61,882 nucleotides of DNA from Candidatus Schneewindia gallinarum. GTDB taxonomy: Bacteria; Bacillota; Clostridia; Oscillospirales; Ruminococcaceae. The notes beneath the pieces were generated by a model. It was not told the origin of the DNA. It did not search any database and worked only from the letters and a program-made list of their open reading frames with translations. Location of the stretch: positions 1 to 61,882 of the forward strand of contig CAJFUF010000016.1 of assembly GCA_904420175.1 (NCBI GenBank), read 5' to 3'. Both the position numbers and the translations under genes were made by a program. Positions 1 through 7,391 of this stretch are shown here, piece after piece (the first letter of the stretch is position 1; each line of letters begins with the position of its first letter).

Positions 1-794
1 AGCGCGTCGTGAATGGGCGCAAGGTTTTTCGCGCCGCCCATTTGCCCGTCTGCGTTGTGCACTTCCACCCGGTGCTCAATCATCTCCGCGGCAAAGTCTG
101 CCTGCGGGGTGTGCAGTCCGCGCAGGGCCTTCGCGTCGTCCAAAGACAGGCTGGCGGCATGGGTGGCGTCCAGCGGGACCATGGTAATTTTCGCGCCGGA
201 CTGCAGCACAATCTCCGCCGCCTCCGGGTCGAACCAGATGTTGAACTCGGACGCGCTGGTGTGGTTAAACACCGCATGTCCTCCGCCCATCAGGATGATT
301 TCTTCGATGTTGTTTACAATGGTGGGATCCAGCTTCAGCGCCAGGGCGATGTTGGTCAGCGGCCCCACCGGCAGCAGGGTAACTTTGCTGTCCGCCTTTC
401 TCACTGCGTCCACAATGAACATGGCAGCGGGCAGGTCCTGCGTTTTGATGGTGGCGGCAGGCAGGTCGAGGTACGCGTCGTGCATGCGGATTTTCTTTCC
501 TCCCGCCTCCACCTCCTCCGGCTTGAGGTTAAAGGCCATTTTTTGCCTGCGGTAGTCAAGCTGTGCCACCAGCGGGCCGGAAGCGCCGCGGTACACCGGA
601 ATGTCCGAGCCAAGCAGCTGCATGACACGCAGGGTGTTCTCCGTGGTGTTGTCAATGGGCTGGTTGCCTGCGACGGAGCAGACCCCCAGCACCTCCAGTT
701 CCGGCGCGCACACCGCCGCCATAATGGCGACGGCGTCGTCGCTGCCGGTGTCCACGTCCAGAATGACTTTTCTTTTCTCGTTCGTAGGAAACAC
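1..794 (-). CDS. Nucleoside hydrolase (IunH/RihA family), 3' end outside window
   Basis: Predicted to hydrolyse the N-glycosidic bond of nucleosides, giving base plus ribose, in cytoplasmic salvage. The reverse-strand frame is open from about 794 to the window edge. It begins with the calcium-binding signature VDTGSDDA, followed by LLPVGPLTNIALAL, ILMGGGH and EFNIWFDPEAA, all family hallmarks. About 264 residues of a usual 310 are visible; the C-terminus is missing. The start is uncertain: no ATG is available, and the only common in-frame start is a GTG at 794 that lies inside the GGAGGTG itself. It is a paralogue of the next gene upstream (963-1910), so the two form a tandem pair. Substrate (purine, pyrimidine or both) cannot be read from the sequence. 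Confidence 0.85.
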   Translation of the reverse strand, partial: MFPTNEKRKVILDVDTGSDDAVAIMAAVCAPELEVLGVCSVAGNQPIDNTTENTLRVMQLLGSDIPVYRGASGPLVAQLDYRRQKMAFNLKPEEVEAGGKKIRMHDAYLDLPAATIKTQDLPAAMFIVDAVRKADSKVTLLPVGPLTNIALALKLDPTIVNNIEEIILMGGGHAVFNHTSASEFNIWFDPEAAEIVLQSGAKITMVPLDATHAASLSLDDAKALRGLHTPQADFAAEMIEHRVEVHNADGQMGGAKNLAPIHDA

Positions 795-814
795 CTCCGT
801 TATGTTATTAAAAA

Positions 815-855
815 GCGGGTTTCGCGCGGCTGTCCGGCAGCCTGTCAAAACCCGC
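815..855 (-). terminator. Stem-loop between the two nucleoside hydrolases
   Basis: GCGGGTTT (815-822) pairs with AAACCCGC (848-855), with an inner GGCTG/CAGCC stem (828-842). Read on the minus strand it ends in a T-rich run, so it can terminate transcription from the 963-1910 gene. It lies about 20 bases before the next gene starts, so that gene is either attenuated or has a promoter I cannot see. Confidence 0.45.
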
Positions 856-962
856 CCTTTTGCAAGGGAAAGGCAGGGCATACTAAAAGGTTTATTTTTG
901 TTTCATTACACTACTCTGCCCTGGGGAACCAGTTTTTTTAAACAGGCCGGCGGGAACGGGTC

Positions 963-1910
963 CTACCTGCTGTAGTACTCGCACATGTGTTTCAGCATGG
1001 TGACAAACCGCGGCTGATTCACCTGCATGGCCACATGGCAGTTGGGCTGTTTTCCGCTGGAGTGCTTCAGATCGACGACGGTCTCCCCGTTGTTGGGCGC
1101 ATCGTCCCGGTCCTCCACCTCCACATAGTACGGCTCAAACGTGACAACGTCCGGGTCCATGGCGGCGGCAACAGCCAGTGCATCGTGAATGATGTTGTTG
1201 TCGTGGCCGTTTTCCATGCTGTTTTTTTTGGAGAATTCGGACAAGTCCCGCAGCAGCCAGTTTTTGGGGGAGCGGCTGCAGATCCGAATCATGTCGTCAA
1301 AGTCCTGCCCGGTAATGCCGGCCGCATGGGTCGCGTTCAGGCCGACCATATAGACGTCCAGTTTGGAGAAAACTTCCCTGGCGGCGGTGGGGTCGACCCA
1401 GATATTGAACTCGGCGGTGTCGCTGACGTTGCCGAAGGTGCCGCCGCCCATGATGTAGAACCGCTTCAGGTAGGACGGCAGATCGGGATACTTGCGAAGG
1501 GCCAGGGCGATGTTGGTCAGCGGGCCGACGGCAAACAGAACCAGCTCTCCCCCGTGCTTCACAGCCTCCTCATAAATCACATCCCAGGCGGGCTTGTCGT
1601 CCGGTTTTAATTTCGGGTCCGGAAAAACAACACTTCCCACGCCGGAAGCACCATGGGTGCCGGAGGCGTCCCTGTCGTAGGGCTTGTGCAGCGGCTTTTC
1701 CGCCCCGAAGGCCACCCGGCAGCCGATGTCCAGCGTCTCGCACAGGCACAGCGCATTTTTCCGGGTCACCGACGCAGGCAGGTTCCCCTCCACGGCGGTG
1801 ATTGCAACAATGTCGAACTGGGGGGCGGAGTGCGCCAGCGCAATGGCGTAGGCGTCGTCCACACCCGGATCGCAGTCAATGATAACCGGTATTTTTTTCA
1901 TGCTTTCCAT
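963..1910 (-). CDS. Nucleoside hydrolase (IunH/RihA family), complete
   Basis: A 315-residue inosine/uridine-preferring type nucleoside hydrolase, predicted to free bases from nucleosides in the cytoplasm. The N-terminal IIDCDPGVDDA is the Asp-rich calcium and ribose-binding motif. LFAVGPLTNIALAL, YIMGGG, EFNIWVDPTAA and IIHDALAVA follow in the family order, and length is normal. The start is supported by GGAGGAGGG just upstream (about 1912-1920); a second ATG three codons in is possible. A candidate -10 TATAAT (minus strand, 1932-1937) precedes it with a poor -35. Together with the downstream paralogue it forms a two-gene salvage unit. I cannot tell whether the two differ in substrate. Confidence 0.93.
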   Translation of the reverse strand: MESMKKIPVIIDCDPGVDDAYAIALAHSAPQFDIVAITAVEGNLPASVTRKNALCLCETLDIGCRVAFGAEKPLHKPYDRDASGTHGASGVGSVVFPDPKLKPDDKPAWDVIYEEAVKHGGELVLFAVGPLTNIALALRKYPDLPSYLKRFYIMGGGTFGNVSDTAEFNIWVDPTAAREVFSKLDVYMVGLNATHAAGITGQDFDDMIRICSRSPKNWLLRDLSEFSKKNSMENGHDNNIIHDALAVAAAMDPDVVTFEPYYVEVEDRDDAPNNGETVVDLKHSSGKQPNCHVAMQVNQPRFVTMLKHMCEYYSR

Positions 1911-2320
1911 AACCCTCCTCCTTTTTTTCTAATTATACAACAGGATGGGTTAAACTGCCATGGGAACTTTATAAAAGTGTGAACCTTCGCGGGAAACAGG
2001 CCTTGCAAAACCAACGCGCGAAATAGCGCCGGCAAGCTGTGTCATAAAACAGTTCTGGGACGAAAAAGGTCGAATGAACAAGTTTCAAAGAAGAAGTATA
2101 AAATAATTATGAGAAATTATTAAAATATGCTTTACATCTTGCTTGAACTGTGATATTCTTATGATAGAAATGTGAGGAAGGGGTGAGTCCCATGGTTTGC
2201 GAAGAGCAGCAGCTGAAACCGCTTTGCGGGCGGGACTCCCCACGCCTGTGAAGCGGAGGACACAAGGGGAGAAATCTATTTCTCCGGCGGGCGCCGTACA
2301 GCCGGAGGAATGGGCGCAGC
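1911..2320. other. Intergenic stretch, no confident gene
   Basis: This 410-base gap holds the upstream region of the minus-strand nucleoside hydrolase and, on the plus strand, a candidate promoter (2131-2159). A GGAAGGGG-preceded ATG at 2192 opens a reading frame of only 19 codons. It may be the worn 5' end of the M23 remnant that follows, but I see no family match. Confidence 0.5.
2131..2159 (+). promoter_or_regulatory. Candidate promoter for the lipoprotein cluster
   Basis: TTTACA (2131-2136), 17-base spacer, TATTCT (2154-2159). It points toward the M23 remnant and the two lipoprotein genes. Confidence 0.4.
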
Positions 2321-2512
2321 GTGAATCAGCAGGTAACACGGGGAATGAACTTAGCGAGAATAGGAAGCACAGGGAAATCCACCGGGCCGCATCTACACTT
2401 TTCAATAATCAGGGATGGAACCTTGTGGGCCATCTATGCTTCGTGTGTTAATCCCCAAAAGTTTTATCCCAACATCCGTTTCACAGGAGATGTGAGCGAC
2501 AGAATGTACTAA
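2321..2512 (+). pseudogene. Remnant of an M23 (LytM-type) peptidase, C-terminal fragment
   Basis: The 63-codon frame carries the end of an M23 metallopeptidase domain. GMNLARIGSTGKSTGPHLHF contains the HLH zinc-ligand motif, and VNPQKFYPN is the usual domain end. The upstream half, with the first His/Asp zinc ligands and the mid-domain His, is absent, and an in-frame TGA lies just before the fragment. It cannot encode a working enzyme. It is followed 16 bases later by a lipoprotein gene, and the same order is repeated at 3208-4255, implying an ancestral peptidase-lipoprotein cassette that was duplicated and lost its peptidase half twice. An intact M23 enzyme occurs elsewhere in the window (45239-47005). 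Confidence 0.75.
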
Positions 2513-2528
2513 GGAGGGAAGGATTATC

Positions 2529-3200
2529 ATGAAAAAACAATGGTATTTATGGCTTGTCGTGTGCGCAATGCTTGTATTGACCTCCTGTGGTGCTGCCGGA
2601 AACACAGGGTCTGATGTTGCTGGACAAGAAAGCCAGCAGGGCGATATGAGCGCGGTTGGCGGGAACGACCCGGAGATGGTGTTCGCCTGCCAGTACCAGC
2701 TTCGCCTGTATTCCTTCCCTGCGGAGTTGTTCCGTAACACCTGCGGGGAGGAGGCCTTCTACGCCTGGGTGGATACCTTCAACCGGGACGAGACGAACCC
2801 GGACAGCAGCAAACGGCCGTATAACGATTGCAACCTGTTTACCTTTGTGGAGGACTTCCAGGTCTCCAAGCAGGACTTTATCCGGTACATGAAGGAAGGG
2901 CAGGCTGCTGTCGAGCCGATTTTTTCAGATGATGAGCTGGCGCTGATTTGTGAGGGGAGCCAGGCGCAGAGAAATGCGGCGTTTGTCAACCCGTCCGCTA
3001 TTCTGGTGGGGGACACCATCTACGCCCCCTATTGGATCGCTACCCACAGTGCGCAGGAGCTTGCGGCGGCAGGGATTACCCCCGCCATGCTGAATGAGAA
3101 AAGCGCCGTGTGGGAAAAGGGGTTGACCGAGGGGCAGATAACCACCCTGACACAGGCGAAAACCGCTTTGCAGGCAGCAGAACGGGCAGAGCTACAATAG
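2529..3200 (+). CDS. Predicted lipoprotein, unknown function (copy 1)
   Basis: A 223-residue protein with an N-terminal lipoprotein signal. The hydrophobic stretch ends in LTSC, so Cys20 should be lipidated and the mature part held on the outer face of the membrane. A Gly/Ser/Gln-rich linker follows, then a globular domain of about 170 residues rich in Phe, Tyr and Trp. I recognise no family. It is a clear paralogue of the gene at 3581-4255: both share YxFPA near the domain start, a KRPY block, FxxDEL/FTDEEL, AQRxAAF and PxWIAxHSAxEL. A good AAGGAGGG site precedes the ATG. The flanking peptidase remnants suggest a cell-wall setting, but that is inference. Confidence 0.85.
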   Translation: MKKQWYLWLVVCAMLVLTSCGAAGNTGSDVAGQESQQGDMSAVGGNDPEMVFACQYQLRLYSFPAELFRNTCGEEAFYAWVDTFNRDETNPDSSKRPYNDCNLFTFVEDFQVSKQDFIRYMKEGQAAVEPIFSDDELALICEGSQAQRNAAFVNPSAILVGDTIYAPYWIATHSAQELAAAGITPAMLNEKSAVWEKGLTEGQITTLTQAKTALQAAERAELQ

Positions 3201-3207
3201 CAACGAA

Positions 3208-3570
3208 AAAAGGCAATGGTCTGAAACCGACAGCTGTAAAAATGGTTGGTATGGCGGGCATGGGTATTATGTTGCGATTGAAACCAATGCAGACGATCCT
3301 GGAGCGGGGCCCTATGTTTCCCGAAGGATGCGGTACTCTTATTCACATTTGCAGTCCACTGCGCCTTGGCCGCTCGGTTATGGAATTCTAAAGGGAACGA
3401 CGCTTGCAAAAGTCGGAAGCACCGGTAACTCCACCGGCCCTCACCTGCATTTTGCGGTCTGGCGGAACACTAGGCTGACATATGAAGCGTTTGAAGACAA
3501 TTCCATCAACCCGCAGATGTTTTTTCCAAATGTGAATTTTACCGGTTACACATCCTCGGTGATGTATTAA
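3208..3570 (+). pseudogene. Remnant of an M23 (LytM-type) peptidase, second copy
   Basis: One frame stays open through 3570 and reads GYGYYVAIET, YSYSHLQS, KVGSTGNSTGPHLHF and SINPQMFFPN, in M23 order. The mid-domain histidine (YSHL) and the HLH motif are present, but the N-terminal part with the first His/Asp zinc ligands is missing, and the frame has stops upstream of about 3155. There is no convincing start codon or ribosome-binding site. More of the domain survives than in the 2321-2512 remnant. It overlaps or abuts the end of lipoprotein copy 1 and precedes copy 2 by 10 bases. Confidence 0.75.
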
Positions 3571-3580
3571 GGAGGCTACA

Positions 3581-4255
3581 ATGAACAAGTTAAGAATAGC
3601 GGCGTTTCTGCTGGTCTTGGCTTTCCTAACGGCGGTTTTGTTCACTGCCTGCGGCAGCGACCAGCCCGGCAGCTCATCAGAAGGAACGACCGGCTACCAA
3701 TACGACCCAGAGGTGGGAATGGGCGGCGACACCCTTGGCATGATTTATGCCTCCACCTATCAGGACAGACTATATTATTTTCCAGCGACCTTAATTAACA
3801 TAGTAGGGGAAACCGAATTTAATGCTTGGGCAGAGGAGTTTAACTTTCAGTATGAAACGCCGGATGGGACAAAACGGCCCTATGCTGAGTTTAATCTGAT
3901 TAGTTTTTTAGAGGACTTCTCAATTAGCAAGGAGGATTTCTTCAGCTGCTTAAAATCAGAGTATGAGGTAATGTTTACGGATGAGGAACTGGAAATACTT
4001 TATTCCGGCACAGCCGCGCAGAGGGTGGCTGCGTTCATAAGCCCCTGTGCGGTTGCCGTAGGTGAAAAAATTTATACCCCACAGTGGATTGCTTCACACA
4101 GCGCGGAGGAATTGAGGGCGGCTGGGCTCACGGCATCTCAATTAGAGGAAAAAACACAAACCTGGTCAAATTGGATTACAGATCAGGAAAGACTGAATGC
4201 ATTGACACAGTCTAAAACCTCTCTGGGAGAGGCGGAGCTGCGGACAAAAGAATAG
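3581..4255 (+). CDS. Predicted lipoprotein, unknown function (copy 2)
   Basis: A 224-residue paralogue of the 2529-3200 product. The signal peptide ends in FTAC, giving lipidated Cys24, followed by a short Ser/Gly/Thr linker and the same aromatic-rich domain. Shared blocks include YYFPATL, KRPYAEFN, FTDEELEIL, AAQRVAAF and PQWIASHSAEEL. TAAGGAGG sits 7-8 bases before the ATG. Base composition is noticeably more AT-rich than the housekeeping genes around it, as for the rest of this cluster. No function can be assigned; a periplasm-facing wall-associated role is only suggested by the flanking M23 remnants. Confidence 0.85.
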   Translation: MNKLRIAAFLLVLAFLTAVLFTACGSDQPGSSSEGTTGYQYDPEVGMGGDTLGMIYASTYQDRLYYFPATLINIVGETEFNAWAEEFNFQYETPDGTKRPYAEFNLISFLEDFSISKEDFFSCLKSEYEVMFTDEELEILYSGTAAQRVAAFISPCAVAVGEKIYTPQWIASHSAEELRAAGLTASQLEEKTQTWSNWITDQERLNALTQSKTSLGEAELRTKE

Positions 4256-4266
4256 GCGGAACCGAA

Positions 4267-4308
4267 AGTAAAAGGGAGGACGGCCACTAGGCCGTCCTCC
4301 CTTTTACT
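4267..4308. terminator. Bidirectional terminator
   Basis: A perfect 19-bp stem (4267-4285 with 4290-4308) and a four-base loop, with A-rich left and T-rich right flanks. It separates the plus-strand lipoprotein cluster from the convergent minus-strand trhA. Confidence 0.85.
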
Positions 4309-4310
4309 TC

Positions 4311-4967
4311 TTATCCGTGCCACACGGAGGGAATAATATATAACGCGATCATCAGATAGTGCAGCACACTGCCTGCCAGCACAAACAAATGCCAGATGCT
4401 GTGCATGAATTTTTTTCTTACAGCAAAAAACACAAGCCCGCCGGTGTAGCAGATACCGCCTGAAAACAGCAGGACCAGCGCGGGCCATGGCAGCAGGCGA
4501 AGCAGCGGCTCCATCGCGAACACCGCAACCCAGCCCATGGCCACATAGCTGATGTAGGAAAAGACCTTGAAGCGCTCAAGCGATACGGCGTTCAGCACCA
4601 CGCCCAGCACCGCGGCGGCCCACACCACCCCGAACAGCCAGAAGCCGCCGTCCTCCCTGAGGGTGACAAGGCAGAGCGGGGTGTAGGTGCCCGCAATCAG
4701 CAGGTAGATGGTGCAGTGGTCAAAAATGCGGAACACCGCCTTGACCCGCGGCCCTGTAAAAGAGTGGTACAGCGTGCTCATCACATACAGGATAATCAGT
4801 GTGATTCCGTACACAAGGGAGGAGGCCAGTGCCCAACCGTCCCCGAACAGGGCGCTTTCTACAACTAAAATGACAAGGCCGGCGACGGCAAGAAGCGCAC
4901 CCACGCCATGGGTGACGGAATTGAAAATTTCCTCACCGACGGTATAGAACTTTTTGGGCGTTGTCAT
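4311..4967 (-). CDS. trhA: Hemolysin III family membrane protein (TrhA/PAQR-like)
   Basis: A 218-residue integral membrane protein of the hemolysin III/PAQR superfamily, with about seven hydrophobic segments. The N-terminal GEEIFNSVTHGVGALLA is the family's first-helix signature, with the conserved His. STLYHSF and the later FDHCTIYLLIAGTYTPL carry the second metal-site elements, and a histidine near the C-terminus (SIWHLFVLAG) completes the set. Bacterial members are described as membrane-homeostasis proteins; direct haemolysis is not implied. CAGGAGG precedes the ATG. It begins 21 bases after nifU on the same strand and is probably the last gene of the nifS-nifU transcript, though the functional link is unclear. 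Confidence 0.9.
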   Translation of the reverse strand: MTTPKKFYTVGEEIFNSVTHGVGALLAVAGLVILVVESALFGDGWALASSLVYGITLIILYVMSTLYHSFTGPRVKAVFRIFDHCTIYLLIAGTYTPLCLVTLREDGGFWLFGVVWAAAVLGVVLNAVSLERFKVFSYISYVAMGWVAVFAMEPLLRLLPWPALVLLFSGGICYTGGLVFFAVRKKFMHSIWHLFVLAGSVLHYLMIALYIIPSVWHG

Positions 4968-4988
4968 CTGTGCGCCTCCTGACGGTGC

Positions 4989-5417
4989 TTATTCGTGGCA
5001 GCCGCAGCTGTCGCAGTCGCCAATGCAGCCCACCAGCGGCTCCGGGTCAATGCCCTTGCGACGGTAGTAGTCGGAAATGGCGGACTTGATGGCCTGCTCC
5101 GCCAGAACCGAGCAGTGGATTTTCTGCGGGGGCAGCCCGTCCAGCGCATTCACAACGGCGCTGTTGGTCAGCTGCAGCACCTCGCTTAACGGTTTGCCCT
5201 TAATCATCTCCGTGGCAATGGAACTGGTGGCGATTGCTGCGCCGCAGCCGAAGGTTTTAAACCGGACGTCCTTTACCACGTCGTTTTCAATTTTCAGATA
5301 CATCTTCATGATGTCGCCGCACTTGGGGTTGCCCACCTCGCCGATGCCGTTGGCATCCGGCAGCTCGCCCACGTTGCGGGGATTGGAGAAGTGGTCCATC
5401 ACTTTTTCACTATACAT
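4989..5417 (-). CDS. nifU: Fe-S cluster assembly scaffold, IscU/NifU-like
   Basis: A 142-residue scaffold protein on which [Fe-S] clusters are assembled from sulfur delivered by the cysteine desulfurase encoded just upstream. The three cluster cysteines are present in GNPKCGD, FGCGAAIATSS and IHCSVLAEQA, with the conserved Asp next to the first. A Cys-rich tail (CIGDCDSCGC) extends the protein, as seen in clostridial NifU-like scaffolds. I place the start at MYSEKVMDHF because an AGGAAG site lies just before it and the previous gene stops three bases upstream; a longer in-frame start would overlap nifS. The pair nifS-nifU forms a minimal ISC system without HscA/HscB or ferredoxin in view. Confidence 0.94.
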   Translation of the reverse strand: MYSEKVMDHFSNPRNVGELPDANGIGEVGNPKCGDIMKMYLKIENDVVKDVRFKTFGCGAAIATSSIATEMIKGKPLSEVLQLTNSAVVNALDGLPPQKIHCSVLAEQAIKSAISDYYRRKGIDPEPLVGCIGDCDSCGCHE

Positions 5418-5419
5418 TG

Positions 5420-6604
5420 CTATGCTTCCTTTCCGGCGTTCATGCTCTCCCACAGGGGGGACATGTCACGCAGCCGTTTGATAATGGGGGGGATGGTATC
5501 AAGGACGTAGTCCACGTCCTCCGGCGTGGTGTCGTCGCCAAGGCTCAGCCGGAGGGAGCCGTGGGCAATTTCATGCTTCAGGCCGATGGCCAGCAGCACA
5601 TGGGACGGGTCGAGGGAGCCGGAGGTACAGGCCGAGCCGGAGCTTGCGGCAACCCCTTTGGCGTCCAGCATCAAAAGCAGGCTCTCCCCCTCCACGCCGG
5701 GGAAGGACAGGTTGGCGTTCATGGCCACCCGCCTGTCCCGGTCGCCGTTCAGGATGGCCCGGTCGATTTTCAGCAGCCCGTCAATCAGCTTGTCCCGCAG
5801 GGGCTTTAAGCGGGCGTTTTTCGCGTCCACATTTGCACACGCTTCCTCCACTGCCACGCCGAGCCCCACGATGGAGGCAACATTTTCCGTCCCTGCGCGT
5901 TTGCCGCGTTCCTGCGCGCCGCCTTCCATAAAGTTCTGAAGCAGCACGCCCTTGCGGATGTACAGTGCGCCCACACCCTTGGGTGCATGGATTTTGTGCC
6001 CGGACAGGCTCAGCAAATCAATGTTTTGGGGCCCCACGTCGATGTGCACGTTGCCGACGGCCTGAACGGCGTCGGTGTGGAACAGCACGCCGGCCTGCTT
6101 ACAAATGGCGCCGATTTCAGCGACAGGCTGAATGGTGCCGATTTCGTTGTTTACGTACATCACGGACACCAGCGCCGTCTCCGGGCGGATGGCGGTCTTC
6201 ACGTCCGCCGGGTCCACAAGACCTGCGTGGGATACCGGCAGATAGGTGACGGTGAACCCCTCCTTCGACAGGCTTTCCGCCGTGTGAAGGATGGCGTGAT
6301 GCTCGAATGCGGTGGTGATCAGATGGGTTTTGCCCTTCTGCTTTAACCGGTGAAGGACGCCTTTCAGCGCCCAGTTGTCTGCCTCTGTCCCGCAGCCGGT
6401 AAAGTAGATTTCCGTGGGCAGGGCGCCGATTCCGGCGGCAACCTGCTCCCGCGCGCGCTCAATGGCGGCCTTTGCACTGCGGGCAATGCCGTACAGGCTG
6501 GAAGGGTTGCCGTACTCTTCTTTTAAATAGGGCAGCATGGCCGAAAGCACACGGTCCGAGACGCGTGTGGTGGCCGAGTTGTCCATATATACAAGATGGT
6601 TCAT
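5420..6604 (-). CDS. nifS: Cysteine desulfurase (NifS/IscS)
   Basis: A 394-residue PLP enzyme that converts cysteine to alanine and a persulfide for Fe-S cluster building. YMDNSATT begins the aminotransferase class V fold. HTDAVQAVG and [14 protein letters not shown] hold the PLP-binding Asp and Lys, and SSGSACTSG carries the sulfur-relay Cys loop. Length is normal. It is translated from an ATG behind AGGA and followed three bases later by nifU. A well-formed promoter (6629-6657) with an inverted repeat in its spacer lies immediately upstream. No iscR gene is next to it. Confidence 0.96.
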   Translation of the reverse strand: MNHLVYMDNSATTRVSDRVLSAMLPYLKEEYGNPSSLYGIARSAKAAIERAREQVAAGIGALPTEIYFTGCGTEADNWALKGVLHRLKQKGKTHLITTAFEHHAILHTAESLSKEGFTVTYLPVSHAGLVDPADVKTAIRPETALVSVMYVNNEIGTIQPVAEIGAICKQAGVLFHTDAVQAVGNVHIDVGPQNIDLLSLSGHKIHAPKGVGALYIRKGVLLQNFMEGGAQERGKRAGTENVASIVGLGVAVEEACANVDAKNARLKPLRDKLIDGLLKIDRAILNGDRDRRVAMNANLSFPGVEGESLLLMLDAKGVAASSGSACTSGSLDPSHVLLAIGLKHEIAHGSLRLSLGDDTTPEDVDYVLDTIPPIIKRLRDMSPLWESMNAGKEA

Positions 6605-6628
6605 GTCTCATCATCCTTTCCTGAAAGT

Positions 6629-6657
6629 ATTATATACCACTTTGGTATGAATTACAA
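6629..6657 (-). promoter_or_regulatory. Promoter of nifS-nifU-trhA
   Basis: On the minus strand TTGTAA (6657-6652), 17-base spacer, TATAAT (6634-6629). The -35 overlaps the rnhA stop codon. Confidence 0.7.
6634..6648. promoter_or_regulatory. Inverted repeat in the nifS promoter (candidate operator)
   Basis: ATACCA-ctt-TGGTAT is a perfect dyad that overlaps the -10 edge and spacer. A repressor bound here would block RNA polymerase. An Rrf2-type Fe-S sensor is the natural guess, but none is encoded nearby. Confidence 0.45.
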
Positions 6658-7104
6658 GCCCTGATTTTTATATTGTTCCGCTGCGGCCACGGCAAGGCGG
6701 TCGCACCGTTCATTCTCGGGGTGCTCGTTGTGGCCCTTGACCCAGACATAGGTGATATCGTGCACGGCCTCCAGCGCTAGCAGCCTGTCCCACAAATCGG
6801 GGTTCAGCGCGGGTTTGCGGTCTGCTTTTTTCCAGCCGCGTTTTTTCCACGAGGCGGCCCAGCCCTTTGTCATGCCGTCAATCAGGTATTTGCTGTCGCT
6901 GACAAGGGTGACCTTGCACGGCTCCTTTAAGGCGGACAGGCCCACAATGGCGGCGGTCAGTTCCATGCGGTTGTTGGTGGTGACGCTCTCCCCACCGGAA
7001 AGCTCCTTTTCCGTGCCCTTGTAGCGCAAAATTACGCCGTAGCCCCCCGGGCCGGGGTTGCCGAGGCACGCGCCATCGGTGAACAGTTCCACTTCCTTTG
7101 CCAA
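6652..7104 (-). CDS. rnhA: Ribonuclease HI
   Basis: A 150-residue endonuclease that cleaves the RNA strand of RNA-DNA hybrids. [19 protein letters not shown] contains the first catalytic Asp, MELTAAI the Glu, [11 protein letters not shown] the second Asp, and [17 protein letters not shown] the His/Asp end of the active site. The start is TTG at 7104, chosen because AGGAAG lies about 7 bases upstream and the protein then begins [11 protein letters not shown] as in homologues. It has its own promoter (7140-7168), and its stop codon overlaps the -35 of the nifS promoter. Confidence 0.95.
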   Translation of the reverse strand: MAKEVELFTDGACLGNPGPGGYGVILRYKGTEKELSGGESVTTNNRMELTAAIVGLSALKEPCKVTLVSDSKYLIDGMTKGWAASWKKRGWKKADRKPALNPDLWDRLLALEAVHDITYVWVKGHNEHPENERCDRLAVAAAEQYKNQGL

Positions 7105-7139
7105 AACCGCACTTCCTTTCTTTCGTGTTACCGCCTTGT

Positions 7140-7168
7140 ATTATACTAAATTTAGGGGGATGATACAA
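7140..7168 (-). promoter_or_regulatory. Promoter of rnhA
   Basis: On the minus strand TTGTAT (7168-7163), 17-base spacer, TATAAT (7145-7140). Confidence 0.65.
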
Positions 7169-7197
7169 TAAAAACCCCGGGCATTTTCGCGAAATCC

Positions 7198-7226
7198 TTG
7201 ACAGGGTGGCGCGAGAAGGTTAAACT
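7198..7226 (+). promoter_or_regulatory. Promoter of the rnj-gdpP-rplI-dnaB run
   Basis: TTGACA (7198-7203), 17-base spacer, TAAACT (7221-7226). It leaves a leader of about 160 bases before the preferred rnj start. Within the leader an ATG at 7270 opens a 17-codon frame ending at 7323, without a clear ribosome-binding site. Confidence 0.7.
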
Positions 7227-7391
7227 TACTGTAGGTATCTTTGCACGGACAAAGATGAGACGGTTTCGTATGAACTTTTTTTGCGTGAGCAATCATATAA
7301 GAAAAGCAAAAATACAGAGGTGACGCCCGCCCAGCCTGTTAAGCAGACCGGCCGGGCTTTCGGCGTCCTGCCTGAAAACGGAGGTTATGAA

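Noticed and set aside
2197-2451. An 84-codon plus-strand frame over the first M23 remnant
   Set aside because: The M23 motifs read in another frame (2321-2512); this one shows no conserved sequence.
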